Below are positions 27,622 through 37,835 of a DNA stretch of 64,000 nucleotides, one piece after another. Made by a program: the position numbers and the translations under genes. The notes under the pieces are model-generated. The model saw only the letters and a list, made by a program, of their open reading frames with translations. It was not told the DNA's origin and made no database searches. Origin of the DNA: Altibacter sp. (lineage in GTDB: Bacteria; Bacteroidota; Bacteroidia; Flavobacteriales; Flavobacteriaceae). The DNA lies in the NCBI RefSeq assembly GCF_019913785.1, contig NZ_JAIOHK010000059.1, positions 1 through 64,000 on the forward strand, given 5' to 3'. The number at the start of each line of letters is the position of its first letter. The stretch's first letter is position 1.

Positions 27622-29691
27622 TTAATTTATAGTAGCCCCGTTTACCACACTGTCGGAATCGGGATTGACAAATACCAATTTCCCTTCCGGGGTTTCGGTC
27701 ATAAGGATCATGCCTTCACTGTCCACACCCCGCAAAGCTCTTGGTGCCAAATTGACCAAGACGGTGACTTTTTTGCCTATAATTTCTTCAGGAGAAAAAC
27801 TTTCAGCGATTCCTGAAACAATGGTTCGCACATCAATTCCGGTATCGACTTTTAACACTAAAAGCTTTTTCGCTTTCGGCATTTTTTCGGCTTCAAGGAT
27901 CGTTCCCACTCGCATGTCTAATTTCGTAAAATCGTCAAATTGAATAGTTTCTTTTTGAGGGGTTACAGTTGCGTTCATCACTTCGTTTGCTTTTTTACTG
28001 GCTTGTAATTTGTCTAATTGTTGCTGAATTTGCTCGTCCTCTATTTTACTGAAGAGTAATTCTCCCTTACCAATGGTATGACCGGATGGGAGCAGGCCTT
28101 TCTTGGATGCCACATGGGACCATTTAAGGGCGGTCTTTCCTTTCCCAATATTTAAAATGACTTTCAGTTTGTCTGAAGTGAACGGCAAGAAGGGTTCACT
28201 TAAAACCGCCAAGGCCGAAGCAATCTGCAGTGCCACGTACATAACAGTTTTCGTTCGTTCTTCGTCCGTTTTAATGGTTTTCCAGGGCTCCTCATCGGCG
28301 AGGTATTTGTTTCCAAGGCGGGCCACATTCATCAATTCCATCTGTGCTTCCCGAAAACGGTAGCGTTCAATCGAACTAGAGATTACCGCAGGATAGGCAC
28401 GTAATTCTTTCAAAACTTGTAGGTCTACTTCAGAAAGGGAACCGGGTTTCGGCACCACGCCTTGATAATACTTTTCAGTAAGGACAACCACCCGATTGAT
28501 AAAATTTCCGAAAACGGCCACCAATTCGTTATTATTTCTAGCTTGGAAATCACTCCAAGTAAAATCATTGTCCTTGGTTTCGGGAGCGTTTGCCGTGAGG
28601 ACATAGCGCAATACATCCTGTTGGTTTGGAAATTCTTTCAGGTATTCATGCAACCATACCGCCCAATTTTTGGAGGTAGAGATTTTGTTTCCCTCTAGGT
28701 TTAAAAATTCGTTAGCGGGCACATTATCAGGTAGAATATACCGTCCATCGGCCTTTAACATGGCGGGGAATATGATGCAGTGAAATACAATATTGTCCTT
28801 GCCAATAAAGTGTAATAACTTGGTACTTTCATCTCTCCAATAAGGCCTCCAGTCTTTTCCTTCACGAATCGCCCATTCTTTTGTGGCCGAAATATATCCT
28901 ATTGGTGCATCAAACCATACATACAACACCTTGCCTTCGGCACCTTTAACGGGTACAGGGATACCCCAGTCGAGATCTCTCGTTACCGCACGTGGTCGTA
29001 ACCCATCATCGATCCATGATTTGCATTGCCCATAGACGTTGGTTTTCCAATCTTTTTTATGTCCCTTGATGATCCACTCTTTTAACCAAGCTTCGTACTG
29101 ATCTAAGGGTAAGAACCAATGCTTGGTTTCTTTTAGCGTAGGAATAGCTCCTGTAATTGCACTTTTCGGATTGATAAGATCGGTGGCGTTGTGGGAGGTG
29201 CCACAATTTTCACATTGATCACCGTAGCTTTCTTCAAAACCGCATTTGGGACAGGTACCTACGATAAAACGATCTGCCAAAAACTGTCCCGCTGCCTCAT
29301 CATAAAATTGTTCGGTTACTTCTTCAATAAACTTATTATCATTGTATAGATTTTCAAAAAAATGAGAGGCTGTTTTGTGGTGTATTTCAGCCGAAGTACG
29401 GGAATAGTTATCAAAGGAAATTCCGAAGTCTTCAAAAGATTGTTTAATAATAGCGTGATATTTATCCACCACCTGCTGCGGTGTAATACCTTCTTTTTTA
29501 GCCTTAATGGTAATTGGCACACCATGTTCGTCACTACCACATACAAAGACGATATCCTTTCCTTGTAAACGTTGATAACGCGCATAAATATCGGCGGGCA
29601 CATACACCCCCGCTAAATGACCAATATGAACCGGGCCATTGGTATAGGGCAGTGCTGCAGTGATGGTGTATCTCTTGATCGGATCTTTCAT
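27622..29691 (-). CDS. metG: Methionyl-tRNA synthetase
   Basis: MetG charges tRNA-Met. The 689 residues comprise the catalytic domain with [16 protein letters not shown] (HIGH-type), a zinc knuckle [17 protein letters not shown], a KMSKS-type loop [10 protein letters not shown], the anticodon domain, and a C-terminal tRNA-binding OB domain (about 585-689, [20 protein letters not shown]). The start MKDPIKRYT is fixed by an exact -7 box 27 nt upstream; a 30-codon in-frame extension would be transcribed from within that promoter and is rejected. Confidence 0.95.
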   Translation of the reverse strand: MKDPIKRYTITAALPYTNGPVHIGHLAGVYVPADIYARYQRLQGKDIVFVCGSDEHGVPITIKAKKEGITPQQVVDKYHAIIKQSFEDFGISFDNYSRTSAEIHHKTASHFFENLYNDNKFIEEVTEQFYDEAAGQFLADRFIVGTCPKCGFEESYGDQCENCGTSHNATDLINPKSAITGAIPTLKETKHWFLPLDQYEAWLKEWIIKGHKKDWKTNVYGQCKSWIDDGLRPRAVTRDLDWGIPVPVKGAEGKVLYVWFDAPIGYISATKEWAIREGKDWRPYWRDESTKLLHFIGKDNIVFHCIIFPAMLKADGRYILPDNVPANEFLNLEGNKISTSKNWAVWLHEYLKEFPNQQDVLRYVLTANAPETKDNDFTWSDFQARNNNELVAVFGNFINRVVVLTEKYYQGVVPKPGSLSEVDLQVLKELRAYPAVISSSIERYRFREAQMELMNVARLGNKYLADEEPWKTIKTDEERTKTVMYVALQIASALAVLSEPFLPFTSDKLKVILNIGKGKTALKWSHVASKKGLLPSGHTIGKGELLFSKIEDEQIQQQLDKLQASKKANEVMNATVTPQKETIQFDDFTKLDMRVGTILEAEKMPKAKKLLVLKVDTGIDVRTIVSGIAESFSPEEIIGKKVTVLVNLAPRALRGVDSEGMILMTETPEGKLVFVNPDSDSVVNGATIN

Positions 29692-29718
29692 AAAGAAAGC
29701 TAGTTTTATTGGAAAGCA

Positions 29719-29726
29719 CAAAAATA
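29719..29726 (-). promoter_or_regulatory. -7 promoter box for metG
   Basis: The minus strand reads TATTTTTG, an exact TAnnTTTG match, 27 nt before the ATG at 29691. It lies inside the upstream ORF extension. Confidence 0.6.
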
Positions 29727-29808
29727 GGGATTTTATCTTCGGAAGAAGACATCCTAAAAGAAGAAAAGTCTTCAACTTCACGAAGACTTTTCAGAAAAAT
29801 ACATTCAG

Positions 29809-31431
29809 CTATTTTATCAGGATGGATTTACTATAAAATTGACCACCCAAGCTAATTCTGTATATATATTGGCCATAGCTTAATCGCGTATTAATTGCCG
29901 CCCGAACATCTATGGTATGTCGGCCTTGAAACAGCACTTCATTTTTGAGGGTTCCTATTTCTCTTCCAAGAATATCGTATAGTTTTATATCCACATGTGC
30001 GGTTACGGGCATTTGCAATTCGATATAGGTTCGATTGTTTTGATACACGGCCACATGCGAAAGTGTTGAAACGTCGCTAAAGTCGGAAGTCGATAAGGCC
30101 TGGCAATTTAGCCCTAGGTCTAAGGTGTCATAGTTCTGATTTAACAAAATGGTATTTACCACCGAAGGATCCAAACAAAACCAATCGGTCAAGACACTTG
30201 AATAAACGTTTCTGAAATCGGTCGTTGGAATTAAGTTATCATTCCCGTCCCACACATTCAGATCGGGATGGACTCCTACAAAACCGCTTCCGTTTAATCC
30301 GCGACCAAACAACATTACCGGAGATGCCGCACCATGGTCGGTTCCGTTGGAGCCATTTTCGTAAGGACGACGGCCAAACTCAGAAATGGTCATTGCCAAT
30401 ACATTGTCCTGCATGCCGGTCGCATCCAGATCGTCGTAAAAGTTTTTAATCGAGTTGGACAGATCCTCAAGCAAGGTTCTGTGATCTTCTATTTGGTTGG
30501 CGTGGGTGTCAAAACCTCCCAAAGTTACCATATATACCTTCGTCCCAAGTCCGCCTTTGATCAATCGTGCGATGATCGCCAGCTGATTTGCCAGCTCTTC
30601 GTCTGCATAGGACACATCGTTGTTAGCCGCCAAATAGGCATCATGGATTACATCGGCATAAGTAAAAGTTGTATTTGTTGTGGCGCGCATAAAGAGCAAC
30701 TTATCGCCATAAACACAATCGGGTATATTAATAACATCGTGTAACGCTCCATTTGCCGCAATATTTGCCAGCTGCGCCGGATTTGCTACCGAAAAGGCGT
30801 AATTGGATTCCACGCCATCAAAAATGAGGTTTCCAAGGCTTCCAATTTGTACAGCAGGCGGAATATCGGGTGGGTTGATTATATAATCGGGATACAGATC
30901 TTCAAAATAACGACCCCACCAACCGGTTGGTTCGAAGTTGATATCGTCTGTCGAGGCCCAAATGTCGGAAGAGCGGAAATGCGACAGGTTTTGTTCGGGA
31001 TATCCTACGCCGTGGATCACCTTCATATTTCCATCACCCCAAACCGATTCTAAACTACTCATATAATTGGGGATCGCAAAGTCGGCATTTAAATTGAGCA
31101 GGTCGCTCTGTTGGTGTTTTATGGTAGGCCTCAGATTGGCATAGGTGCCATAATCGTATACAGGAACTATGGTGTTTAAGCCGTCGTTCCCTCCTTTAAG
31201 TCGGATGATCACAAGTATGTTGTCATTTTCACTTTCCGAAAGCGCGATTGACAAGGGGGATGCCTTGGATGCAGAAATGGCGCTGTTGGCCAATACCATA
31301 CTTCCGGCTCCGGCCAAACCCAATGCCTGAATAAACGAACGCCGATTCCAAAGCGAATGCTCCTGATCGTGAATATGCTTATCTTCTGTCAAGTTTTCAG
31401 TAGGTTTTGGTATATGGTCGTGGATACACAT
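29809..31431 (-). CDS. DUF1501 protein with T9SS sorting domain
   Basis: 540 residues. A twin-arginine-like motif NRRSFIQALGLAGAG (29-43) leads into a hydrophobic stretch, then DUF1501 (alkaline-phosphatase-like fold; IIRLKGGNDGLNTIVP, GGFDTHANQ, SEFGRRPYENGSNGTDHG). The last 80 residues are a type A sorting domain ending SKSILIK. The combination of a Tat-type signal and a T9SS domain is uncommon, since T9SS cargo usually enters by Sec. It lies 6 nt after the DUF1800 gene, with which it is nearly always paired. The biochemical function is unknown. Confidence 0.87.
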   Translation of the reverse strand: MCIHDHIPKPTENLTEDKHIHDQEHSLWNRRSFIQALGLAGAGSMVLANSAISASKASPLSIALSESENDNILVIIRLKGGNDGLNTIVPVYDYGTYANLRPTIKHQQSDLLNLNADFAIPNYMSSLESVWGDGNMKVIHGVGYPEQNLSHFRSSDIWASTDDINFEPTGWWGRYFEDLYPDYIINPPDIPPAVQIGSLGNLIFDGVESNYAFSVANPAQLANIAANGALHDVINIPDCVYGDKLLFMRATTNTTFTYADVIHDAYLAANNDVSYADEELANQLAIIARLIKGGLGTKVYMVTLGGFDTHANQIEDHRTLLEDLSNSIKNFYDDLDATGMQDNVLAMTISEFGRRPYENGSNGTDHGAASPVMLFGRGLNGSGFVGVHPDLNVWDGNDNLIPTTDFRNVYSSVLTDWFCLDPSVVNTILLNQNYDTLDLGLNCQALSTSDFSDVSTLSHVAVYQNNRTYIELQMPVTAHVDIKLYDILGREIGTLKNEVLFQGRHTIDVRAAINTRLSYGQYIYRISLGGQFYSKSILIK

Positions 31432-31437
31432 AGCAGT

Positions 31438-32907
31438 TTATTTAAGTTGAAATTCGGGCATTCGGGCAATATGCTTTAGTAAAAGGGACACCTGAAAAGG
31501 TGCTTCAGACCAGCTTAAATTCCACAGGCCTTCGTCGTAGTAGTTTTGCGGGATTTCCCATTTAAAGATATCGGTCGCGATATCATAATCTTCCGGGGTA
31601 TACAATTCCTTCGCTAGAAAATGATCTACCAAAACTCGGGTGATAAATTCGGGATCGTTACTATCATTGGTGAGATCGCGTGCTAGATCGGTAAAGGAAA
31701 ATTCATGTCCGTTAACAAACAGATAATCCACATATAACTCCATCAAAATCCAACGCCCCGATAGGGTGGAAGAATTGATCCAAGTTTCGTCCCGCTGCCA
31801 ACCCGAAACATCGGGGGGATTAAATATCTCCTGCCCCATGAGTCCGGTGTAATACACAAAAGCGTCCATAAGGGTATCGTCGTAAAAGAAATCGGATTCG
31901 TTCGTAAAATGAAACATTACGTCGTATGGACTCTTGATCACTACGCCAAGTGCTCGTTCATCGAAAAAGTGCTGACTTTTAAACAGTTGTTTAAGCACAG
32001 GCACTAATTCGAAATTATTGTTAATTAAGGTCTGAGAGAGTGGTTGAATTATATTCTGTTCAATCATGGTGTCAACATCGGGGCTTACAAAAAACTGATA
32101 TAGCTTTTTACACATATTGAAGGCAATTTCACCACCTCTTTCCTGAAAAAGAATAGTAATCACATCCTCGTAATCCCATGCTCCCGTCTGGTTGAAAATA
32201 GTTTTTGAACCTGTGTCGTGGGTTGCCACATCGAAATAGATCGCGGCTCCTGGTTCGGACCAGTGATTATAGCCGGTTAAGGCACGTGCCGTTTCGGTAA
32301 TATCGAATTCGGTATAACCATTTCCTTCACCCAAGGTGAATAATTCGTATAACTCCCGGGCATAATTTTCATTCGGATTGAAGTTGGTATTCTCAAAGCC
32401 ATTGAGATACAGAAGCATGGCTGGATTGATACCAATATCATGTACAAAATCTTTAAAATTTCCTACGCAATGCGACTGAATTATATTGTAATACTGAAAT
32501 AAATACGGGGCATAAAAATAGACTTCCAGCTCGGTCACAAAGTGATTGGTCCAAAAAAAGGTTAGTCGGCCGCGGAGATCCTCCGAAATAAAATCGTTGG
32601 CGCTTTGCAAGCGCCAATCGAGGATATATTGTTCATTTTCAGTTTCAAAATCTCCGAAATCACTTACGGCATAATTCCCCCAAAAAGGAGTTGCAGTTGT
32701 CGGCAGGTTAAAAGCTCCGTCTACGAGATTGTCTATAAACTCACTCGGACTAAGTGCCAAAGCGGCATCCACAGCAGCTTGGGCTGCTCCAAATCCTAGG
32801 CGACGATACACATGCTTTACCTTGCTAACATTCCAAGGATTTGGTGCGCTAGGTACATACGGAGCAAGCGTAGCGGTATTGCACGAGAGGGAGGTAATGG
32901 CTTCCAT
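31438..32907 (-). CDS. DUF1800 family protein
   Basis: 489 residues of the DUF1800 family: VKHVYRRLGFGAAQAA near the N-terminus, LTFFWTNHFV, NENYARELYELFTLGEGNGY, and NPPDVSGWQRDETWINSSTL. The family is conserved next to DUF1501 but has no proven function. The start MEAITSLSCNTATLAP shows no obvious signal peptide, although its partner is exported; it may stay inside, or be carried by the partner. It is the first gene of the two-gene operon. Confidence 0.88.
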   Translation of the reverse strand: MEAITSLSCNTATLAPYVPSAPNPWNVSKVKHVYRRLGFGAAQAAVDAALALSPSEFIDNLVDGAFNLPTTATPFWGNYAVSDFGDFETENEQYILDWRLQSANDFISEDLRGRLTFFWTNHFVTELEVYFYAPYLFQYYNIIQSHCVGNFKDFVHDIGINPAMLLYLNGFENTNFNPNENYARELYELFTLGEGNGYTEFDITETARALTGYNHWSEPGAAIYFDVATHDTGSKTIFNQTGAWDYEDVITILFQERGGEIAFNMCKKLYQFFVSPDVDTMIEQNIIQPLSQTLINNNFELVPVLKQLFKSQHFFDERALGVVIKSPYDVMFHFTNESDFFYDDTLMDAFVYYTGLMGQEIFNPPDVSGWQRDETWINSSTLSGRWILMELYVDYLFVNGHEFSFTDLARDLTNDSNDPEFITRVLVDHFLAKELYTPEDYDIATDIFKWEIPQNYYDEGLWNLSWSEAPFQVSLLLKHIARMPEFQLK

Positions 32908-33029
32908 AGGTGTTCATTTTACAGGGATTGCGGCTTTTAAAAATACTGAATAATAGCTACTTACAAAATATTTGATCTATTTTTAACGAAATAGTTTCAT
33001 TTTTTGTTGCCAGCACGTACATTTAAGTT

Positions 33030-33926
33030 ATGAAGACACCGCCTTTCCTGAAACCCGGAGATACCGTTGGAATTGTATCGACCGCCCGAAAGATTACAAA
33101 GAAAGAGCTGCAACCATTTTTTTCTCTTTTGCATGATTGGGGACTCCATTTTGAACTCGGAAATAGTATTGGTGCCGAAGCACATCAATTTGCAGGAGAT
33201 GATGTGGTACGAGCAAACGACTTTCAGCAAATGTTGGACCATCCAAACATAAAGGCCATATGGTGTGCTAGAGGGGGATACGGAACAGTGCGTATTATTG
33301 ATGCACTCGATTTTTCAGAATTCAGAAAAAACCCGAAATGGATCATTGGTTATAGTGATGTTACCGTATTGCATTCACATGTTCACAACTTTCAAATTGA
33401 AACACTTCACGCCAATATGGCCATGGAGATCGAGACTAAGACCGAAGCGACCCGATCTTCCATAAAAAAAGTACTTTTTGGAGCCTCTTATAAAATTTCA
33501 TACCCTTCAAAAGGAAAATTAAATACGAACGGGGTTGCCAAAGGGCAGCTCATTGGAGGAAATTTATCCTTGTTGTATTCCTTGTGCGGAAGTCCTTCAG
33601 AAATTGACACCCAAGGTAAAATACTCTTTATAGAAGATCTGGATGAATACTTGTATCACATAGACCGAATGCTACAAAACCTGAAGCGCAATGGTCTGTT
33701 TGACAATGTGGCCGGGATTATCGTAGGGGGGATGAGTGATATGCGAGACAATACAATTCCGTTTGGAAGGACTGCTGAGCAAATCGTTTTCGATATCGTT
33801 ACCGATTACAATTTCCCTGTCTGTTTTTACTTTCCGGCGGGACATATACACGATAACAGAGCATTGATCATGGGTAGAACGGTCTCATTAACTGTTCAAG
33901 ATAAAAGCGTAACTTTACAATTCTAG
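33030..33926 (+). CDS. LD-carboxypeptidase (S66 family)
   Basis: 298 residues of the S66/MccF family. GYSDVTVLH carries the nucleophile Ser, FIEDLDEYLYHIDRM the Glu, and FPAGHIHDNRALIMG the His of the Ser-Glu-His triad. S66 enzymes trim the terminal D-Ala from tetrapeptides in murein recycling (LdcA); MccF-like members cleave microcin C. No signal peptide is present, so it acts in the cytoplasm. Context (next to yraN) favours the housekeeping murein role. A near-match box (TACATTTA) lies just before the ATG. Confidence 0.88.
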   Translation: MKTPPFLKPGDTVGIVSTARKITKKELQPFFSLLHDWGLHFELGNSIGAEAHQFAGDDVVRANDFQQMLDHPNIKAIWCARGGYGTVRIIDALDFSEFRKNPKWIIGYSDVTVLHSHVHNFQIETLHANMAMEIETKTEATRSSIKKVLFGASYKISYPSKGKLNTNGVAKGQLIGGNLSLLYSLCGSPSEIDTQGKILFIEDLDEYLYHIDRMLQNLKRNGLFDNVAGIIVGGMSDMRDNTIPFGRTAEQIVFDIVTDYNFPVCFYFPAGHIHDNRALIMGRTVSLTVQDKSVTLQF

Positions 33927-33996
33927 GGATATTTCACCCGGAAGCCATTGAACTCTCCAAAACACAGTCGTAGTATTAAACGTGAAACCGTAAAGA

Positions 33997-34356
33997 ATGG
34001 CGTATCACAACGAATTAGGAAAAATAGGAGAACAATTGGCGGCAGATTATTTGCTTCGGAATGGCTTTGCCATTTTAAAGCGCAATTTTGTCTTTGATAA
34101 GGCCGAAATTGATATCATCGCACAGAAGGACAACCAGGTCATCATTGTTGAGGTGAAGACTCGAAATAGCGACTATTTTGGAGATCCACAGGACTTTGTT
34201 TCCAAAGGGAAGGTCAAGTTATTGGTCAAGGCCGCAAACGAATATATGATCGCCAATGATCTAGATTTGGAAGTTCGCTTCGATATTATTTCAGTCCTAA
34301 AAAATAAAACAATCGAAAGCGTAGAACATTTTGAAAATGCCTTTTATCATTTTTAG
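33997..34356 (+). CDS. yraN: YraN family endonuclease-like protein
   Basis: 119 residues of the YraN/UPF0102 family: KIGEQLAADYLLRNGFAILKRNF (split KIGEQLAADYLL / RNGFAILKRNF), KAEIDIIAQKDNQVIIVEVKTR. The E-D-ExK residues match the restriction-endonuclease-like core. The family is linked to processing of DNA but its role is not settled. It follows the LD-carboxypeptidase by 70 nt and is convergent with mfd. Confidence 0.9.
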   Translation: MAYHNELGKIGEQLAADYLLRNGFAILKRNFVFDKAEIDIIAQKDNQVIIVEVKTRNSDYFGDPQDFVSKGKVKLLVKAANEYMIANDLDLEVRFDIISVLKNKTIESVEHFENAFYHF

Positions 34357-34382
34357 CATGTGAACATGGTTCCATTGTATCC

Positions 34383-34440
34383 AAGGGGTTCATTGACACC
34401 CCTTCTGAAGTTTGGTTTGCACAAAATTTAAACTTCAGAA
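34383..34440. repeat. Two nested hairpins between yraN and mfd
   Basis: AAGGGGT (34383-34389) pairs with ACCCCTT (34398-34404), and TTCTGAAGTTT (34403-34413) pairs with AAACTTCAGAA (34430-34440). The arms overlap by two bases. Neither has a clear T-run, but their place between convergent genes suggests transcription stops here. Confidence 0.4.
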
Positions 34441-34462
34441 ACCAAAAAAACCCGCGCACTTT

Positions 34463-37400
34463 TTATTGCTGAAATTTTTGAAATGCGGTAAGTATTTTTT
34501 GGACGGAAGTCATATGTTCAAAGGTCAAGAGCAATCGGAGTCCGGTCCGGGTTTCTTTTTCCTTCATTTTAACGGTTTGTGCATGCTCCTGCACAAACTG
34601 AAGCACCTTGGTAAAAGCGGGACTTTGATAAAATGCACTTTGCTGGTCGCTCACAAAATAACCCACGAGCTTCCCTTTTTTCATCACCACTCGTTCCAGC
34701 CCCATGGAAATGGCAATCCATTTAATCCGAACACTGTTTAAAAGATCTACTGCGGGCTTGGGCAATTCTCCAAAGCGATCCACCAATTCCTGTTCAAATT
34801 TCTGAAGCTCTGCTTCAGTCTTCAATTCGTTTAATTTAGTGTATAGATTAAGGCGTTCGGTAATATTGTTCACATAGCCGTCCGGGAAGAGCAATTCGAA
34901 ATCGGTATCGATCACCATTTCTTTTACGTAGTCTTTTTTCTGATATTCCGGAGCGGTATAGAGATCTTTGAATTCCTTCTCTTTTAATTCATCGATCGCC
35001 TCTGCAAGGATCTTTTGATAGGTTTCAAAACCAATCTCATTGATAAATCCGCTTTGTTCACCCCCTAGTAAATCGCCCGCGCCTCGAATTTCCAAATCCT
35101 TCATCGCAATATTCAAGCCGCTGCCTAAATCACTAAATTGTTCCAAGGCCGTAATTCGTTTTCGGGCATCATCGGTCATGGCCGAATCGGGAGGTGTTAT
35201 AAAATAACAGAACGCCTTTTTGTTGCTTCGCCCCACACGTCCCCGCATCTGGTGGAGGTCGGATAGGCCAAATTGATTCGCGTTGTTAATGAACATGGTA
35301 TTGGCATTGGGCACGTCCAAGCCACTTTCGATGATGGTGGTCGACACTAGGACATCAAATTCATTATTCATAAAGGCCAGCATCAAATTCTCCAACTTTT
35401 TACCTTCCATTTGGCCATGACCAATCCCAATCTTGGCATCGGGAACCAATCGTTGGATCATGCCGGCCACTTCTTTAATATTTTCAATGCGATTGTGTAC
35501 AAAGAATACCTGTCCGCCGCGCGAAATTTCATACCGAATGGCATCGCGAATGGTTTCTTCCGAAAAACGGATCACATGGGTCTCCACCGGGTACCTATTG
35601 GGAGGAGGAGTTGTAATAACAGAAAGATCCCTTGCCGCCATCAAACTAAACTGAAGCGTTCGAGGAATTGGTGTTGCTGTTAGGGTAAGTGTATCCACAT
35701 TTTCCTTGATAGTCTTTAGTTTGTCCTTTACCGCCACACCAAACTTCTGTTCTTCATCGATAATAAGCAGGCCAAGATCTTTAAATACAACCGATTTGTT
35801 AACCAATTGATGTGTACCGATCACAATATCCAACCTTCCACTCTTAAGATCTTCTAAAATCGTACGACGCTCTTTGGTAGTCCTAAATCGATTGAGATAA
35901 TCCACACGCACCGGCATTTCGGCCAATCGTTCGGTAAAGGTTTTATGGTGTTGAAAGGCCAAGATGGTCGTGGGAACTAATACAGCGACCTGTTTTCCAT
36001 TATCGACAGCCTTAAAAGCAGCGCGAATGGCGACCTCTGTTTTTCCGAAGCCCACATCGCCACAGACCAGGCGGTCCATAGGACGTTCGCTTTCCATATC
36101 GCGTTTCACATCTTCGGTCGAGGTAATCTGATCTGGGGTGTCTTCATAGATAAAGGAAGATTCTAGTTCTAATTGCAAATACGAATCGGGAGCATAAGCA
36201 AAGCCTTTTTGCAGGCGTCGTTTCGCATACAGTTCAATTAGATTGAAAGCGATCTCCTTAACACGGGTCTTGGTTTTTTGTTTGAGTTTTTTCCAAGCAG
36301 CACTTCCCAATTTATAGATTTTGGGCGCCGTACCGTCCTTCCCGTTGTACTTGGAAATTTTATGAAGCGAATGAATGCTGAGATACAGAATATCACGGTC
36401 CCCATAGATTAATTTTATGGCCTCCTGTTTTTTTCCTTCTACCTCTATCTTTTGGAGCCCGCCAAACTTCCCGATACCATGATCGATATGGGTGACATAA
36501 TCCCCTACTTCCAAATTGGTGAGTTCTTTTAAGGTAATCGCCTGTTTTTTGGCGTAGCCATTCTTTAACTGAAACTTATGGTAACGTTCAAAGATTTGAT
36601 GGTCTGTATAGCAAACATATAGTCCGTCATGGTCGATAAACCCCTGATAAAGTGGAAATACAAGGGTTTCAAACTGATCTACTTTTTGTTCGGCATCTTC
36701 AAAAATGTCATGAAACCGTTTGGCTTGTTGTTCGCTGCTGCAGAATATATAATTCTTATATCCAGTGGCCGTATTGGCATTTAGGTTTTCGATAAGCAGA
36801 TTGAATTGCTTATTAAATGAAGGCTGGGGGGAGGTATGATACTTAATCTGGACCGGATAGTCCGGGTCCTGTGTTGCCGAAAGCTTGACCGTTGTAAATT
36901 CTGAAAGTTGTTTTTTAAATAGCGCGGAGGTGCAAAAAAGCTCCTCGGGTCTTGTCGCAGCTATTTCTCCTTTTATTTCTAAAAATGTGTCTGTTGCCTT
37001 TTTGAAGAGCTTGTCGATGCTACTGAAAATTAGTTCCTCATTTTTGTGGAATACCACGGTTTTAGCAGCAATATACTTCAAAAAGCCTTCCCGCTTTTCT
37101 TCCATCATTTTGTCGGCTACATTGGGAATGATGGCGACCTTTTTCACCTGTTCCAAGGACAGTTGCGTTTCTACATCGAAGGTTCGAATACTGTCTACAT
37201 CGTCGCCGAAGAATTCGATGCGATAAGGCTCATCGTTGCTAAATGAAAAAACATCCAGAATACCACCACGCACCGAAAATTCTCCGGGTTCGGTCACAAA
37301 ATCGGTGCGCTTAAAGTGATACGCGAACAACACTTCATTTACAAAATCGATGGTAAGATTGTCGTTCACTGAAATCTTCAACGTATTCTTTTCAAGCTCT

Positions 37401-37807
37401 TTTCGGGTCACCACTTTCTCGAACAAGGCTTCGGGATAAGTAACGATGAGCGCCGGCTTTTTCCGTGAATTGATACGGTTTAACACTTCGGAGCGAAGCA
37501 GCACATTGGCATTGTCTGTTTCTTCTATTTGATAGGGTCTTCGGTAGCTTCCAGGATAAAAGAGCACGTGCTGATCTCCCAATATATTTTCAAGATCGTT
37601 GAGGTGGTAGGCGGCCTCTTCTTTGTCATTCAGAATTAATAAAAAGGGTAGTTCGGTGGCTTTGAAAACTTCAGCAATTATCAGCGATGTCGCGGAGCCA
37701 ACCATACCCGAAACGCATATATTGGATTCGGATTGAGCAATAGCTTTCCCTAGTTTTCGGGTGGCCGAAGACTGTGCAAAAAGCGAAGAAACCAAGGCTT
37801 TGCTCAT
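34463..37807 (-). CDS. mfd: Transcription-repair coupling factor
   Basis: Mfd removes stalled RNA polymerase and recruits nucleotide excision repair. The 1114 residues show the UvrB-like N-terminal modules (RRPYQIEETDNANVLLRSEVL), the RNAP-interacting domain (LTNLEVGDYVTHIDHGIGKF), the translocase with Walker A GDVGFGKTEVAIRA and DEEQ box LLIIDEEQKFGV, QMRGRVGRSNKKAFCYF, and the C-terminal TRCF domain. Length is normal. The -7 box sits only 7 nt before the ATG, which predicts an almost leaderless mRNA. Confidence 0.95.
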   Translation of the reverse strand: MSKALVSSLFAQSSATRKLGKAIAQSESNICVSGMVGSATSLIIAEVFKATELPFLLILNDKEEAAYHLNDLENILGDQHVLFYPGSYRRPYQIEETDNANVLLRSEVLNRINSRKKPALIVTYPEALFEKVVTRKELEKNTLKISVNDNLTIDFVNEVLFAYHFKRTDFVTEPGEFSVRGGILDVFSFSNDEPYRIEFFGDDVDSIRTFDVETQLSLEQVKKVAIIPNVADKMMEEKREGFLKYIAAKTVVFHKNEELIFSSIDKLFKKATDTFLEIKGEIAATRPEELFCTSALFKKQLSEFTTVKLSATQDPDYPVQIKYHTSPQPSFNKQFNLLIENLNANTATGYKNYIFCSSEQQAKRFHDIFEDAEQKVDQFETLVFPLYQGFIDHDGLYVCYTDHQIFERYHKFQLKNGYAKKQAITLKELTNLEVGDYVTHIDHGIGKFGGLQKIEVEGKKQEAIKLIYGDRDILYLSIHSLHKISKYNGKDGTAPKIYKLGSAAWKKLKQKTKTRVKEIAFNLIELYAKRRLQKGFAYAPDSYLQLELESSFIYEDTPDQITSTEDVKRDMESERPMDRLVCGDVGFGKTEVAIRAAFKAVDNGKQVAVLVPTTILAFQHHKTFTERLAEMPVRVDYLNRFRTTKERRTILEDLKSGRLDIVIGTHQLVNKSVVFKDLGLLIIDEEQKFGVAVKDKLKTIKENVDTLTLTATPIPRTLQFSLMAARDLSVITTPPPNRYPVETHVIRFSEETIRDAIRYEISRGGQVFFVHNRIENIKEVAGMIQRLVPDAKIGIGHGQMEGKKLENLMLAFMNNEFDVLVSTTIIESGLDVPNANTMFINNANQFGLSDLHQMRGRVGRSNKKAFCYFITPPDSAMTDDARKRITALEQFSDLGSGLNIAMKDLEIRGAGDLLGGEQSGFINEIGFETYQKILAEAIDELKEKEFKDLYTAPEYQKKDYVKEMVIDTDFELLFPDGYVNNITERLNLYTKLNELKTEAELQKFEQELVDRFGELPKPAVDLLNSVRIKWIAISMGLERVVMKKGKLVGYFVSDQQSAFYQSPAFTKVLQFVQEHAQTVKMKEKETRTGLRLLLTFEHMTSVQKILTAFQKFQQ

Positions 37808-37814
37808 AAAGGCG

Positions 37815-37822
37815 CAAAGATA
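37815..37822 (-). promoter_or_regulatory. -7 promoter box for mfd, almost leaderless
   Basis: The minus strand reads TATCTTTG (exact TAnnTTTG), 7 nt before the mfd ATG at 37807. Confidence 0.55.
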
Positions 37823-37835
37823 CTACGCTGTATTT

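Noticed and set aside
27511-27816. 101-codon plus-strand ORF
   Set aside because: Its second half overlaps the metG 3' end on the opposite strand and its first half is AT-rich intergenic sequence without gene features.
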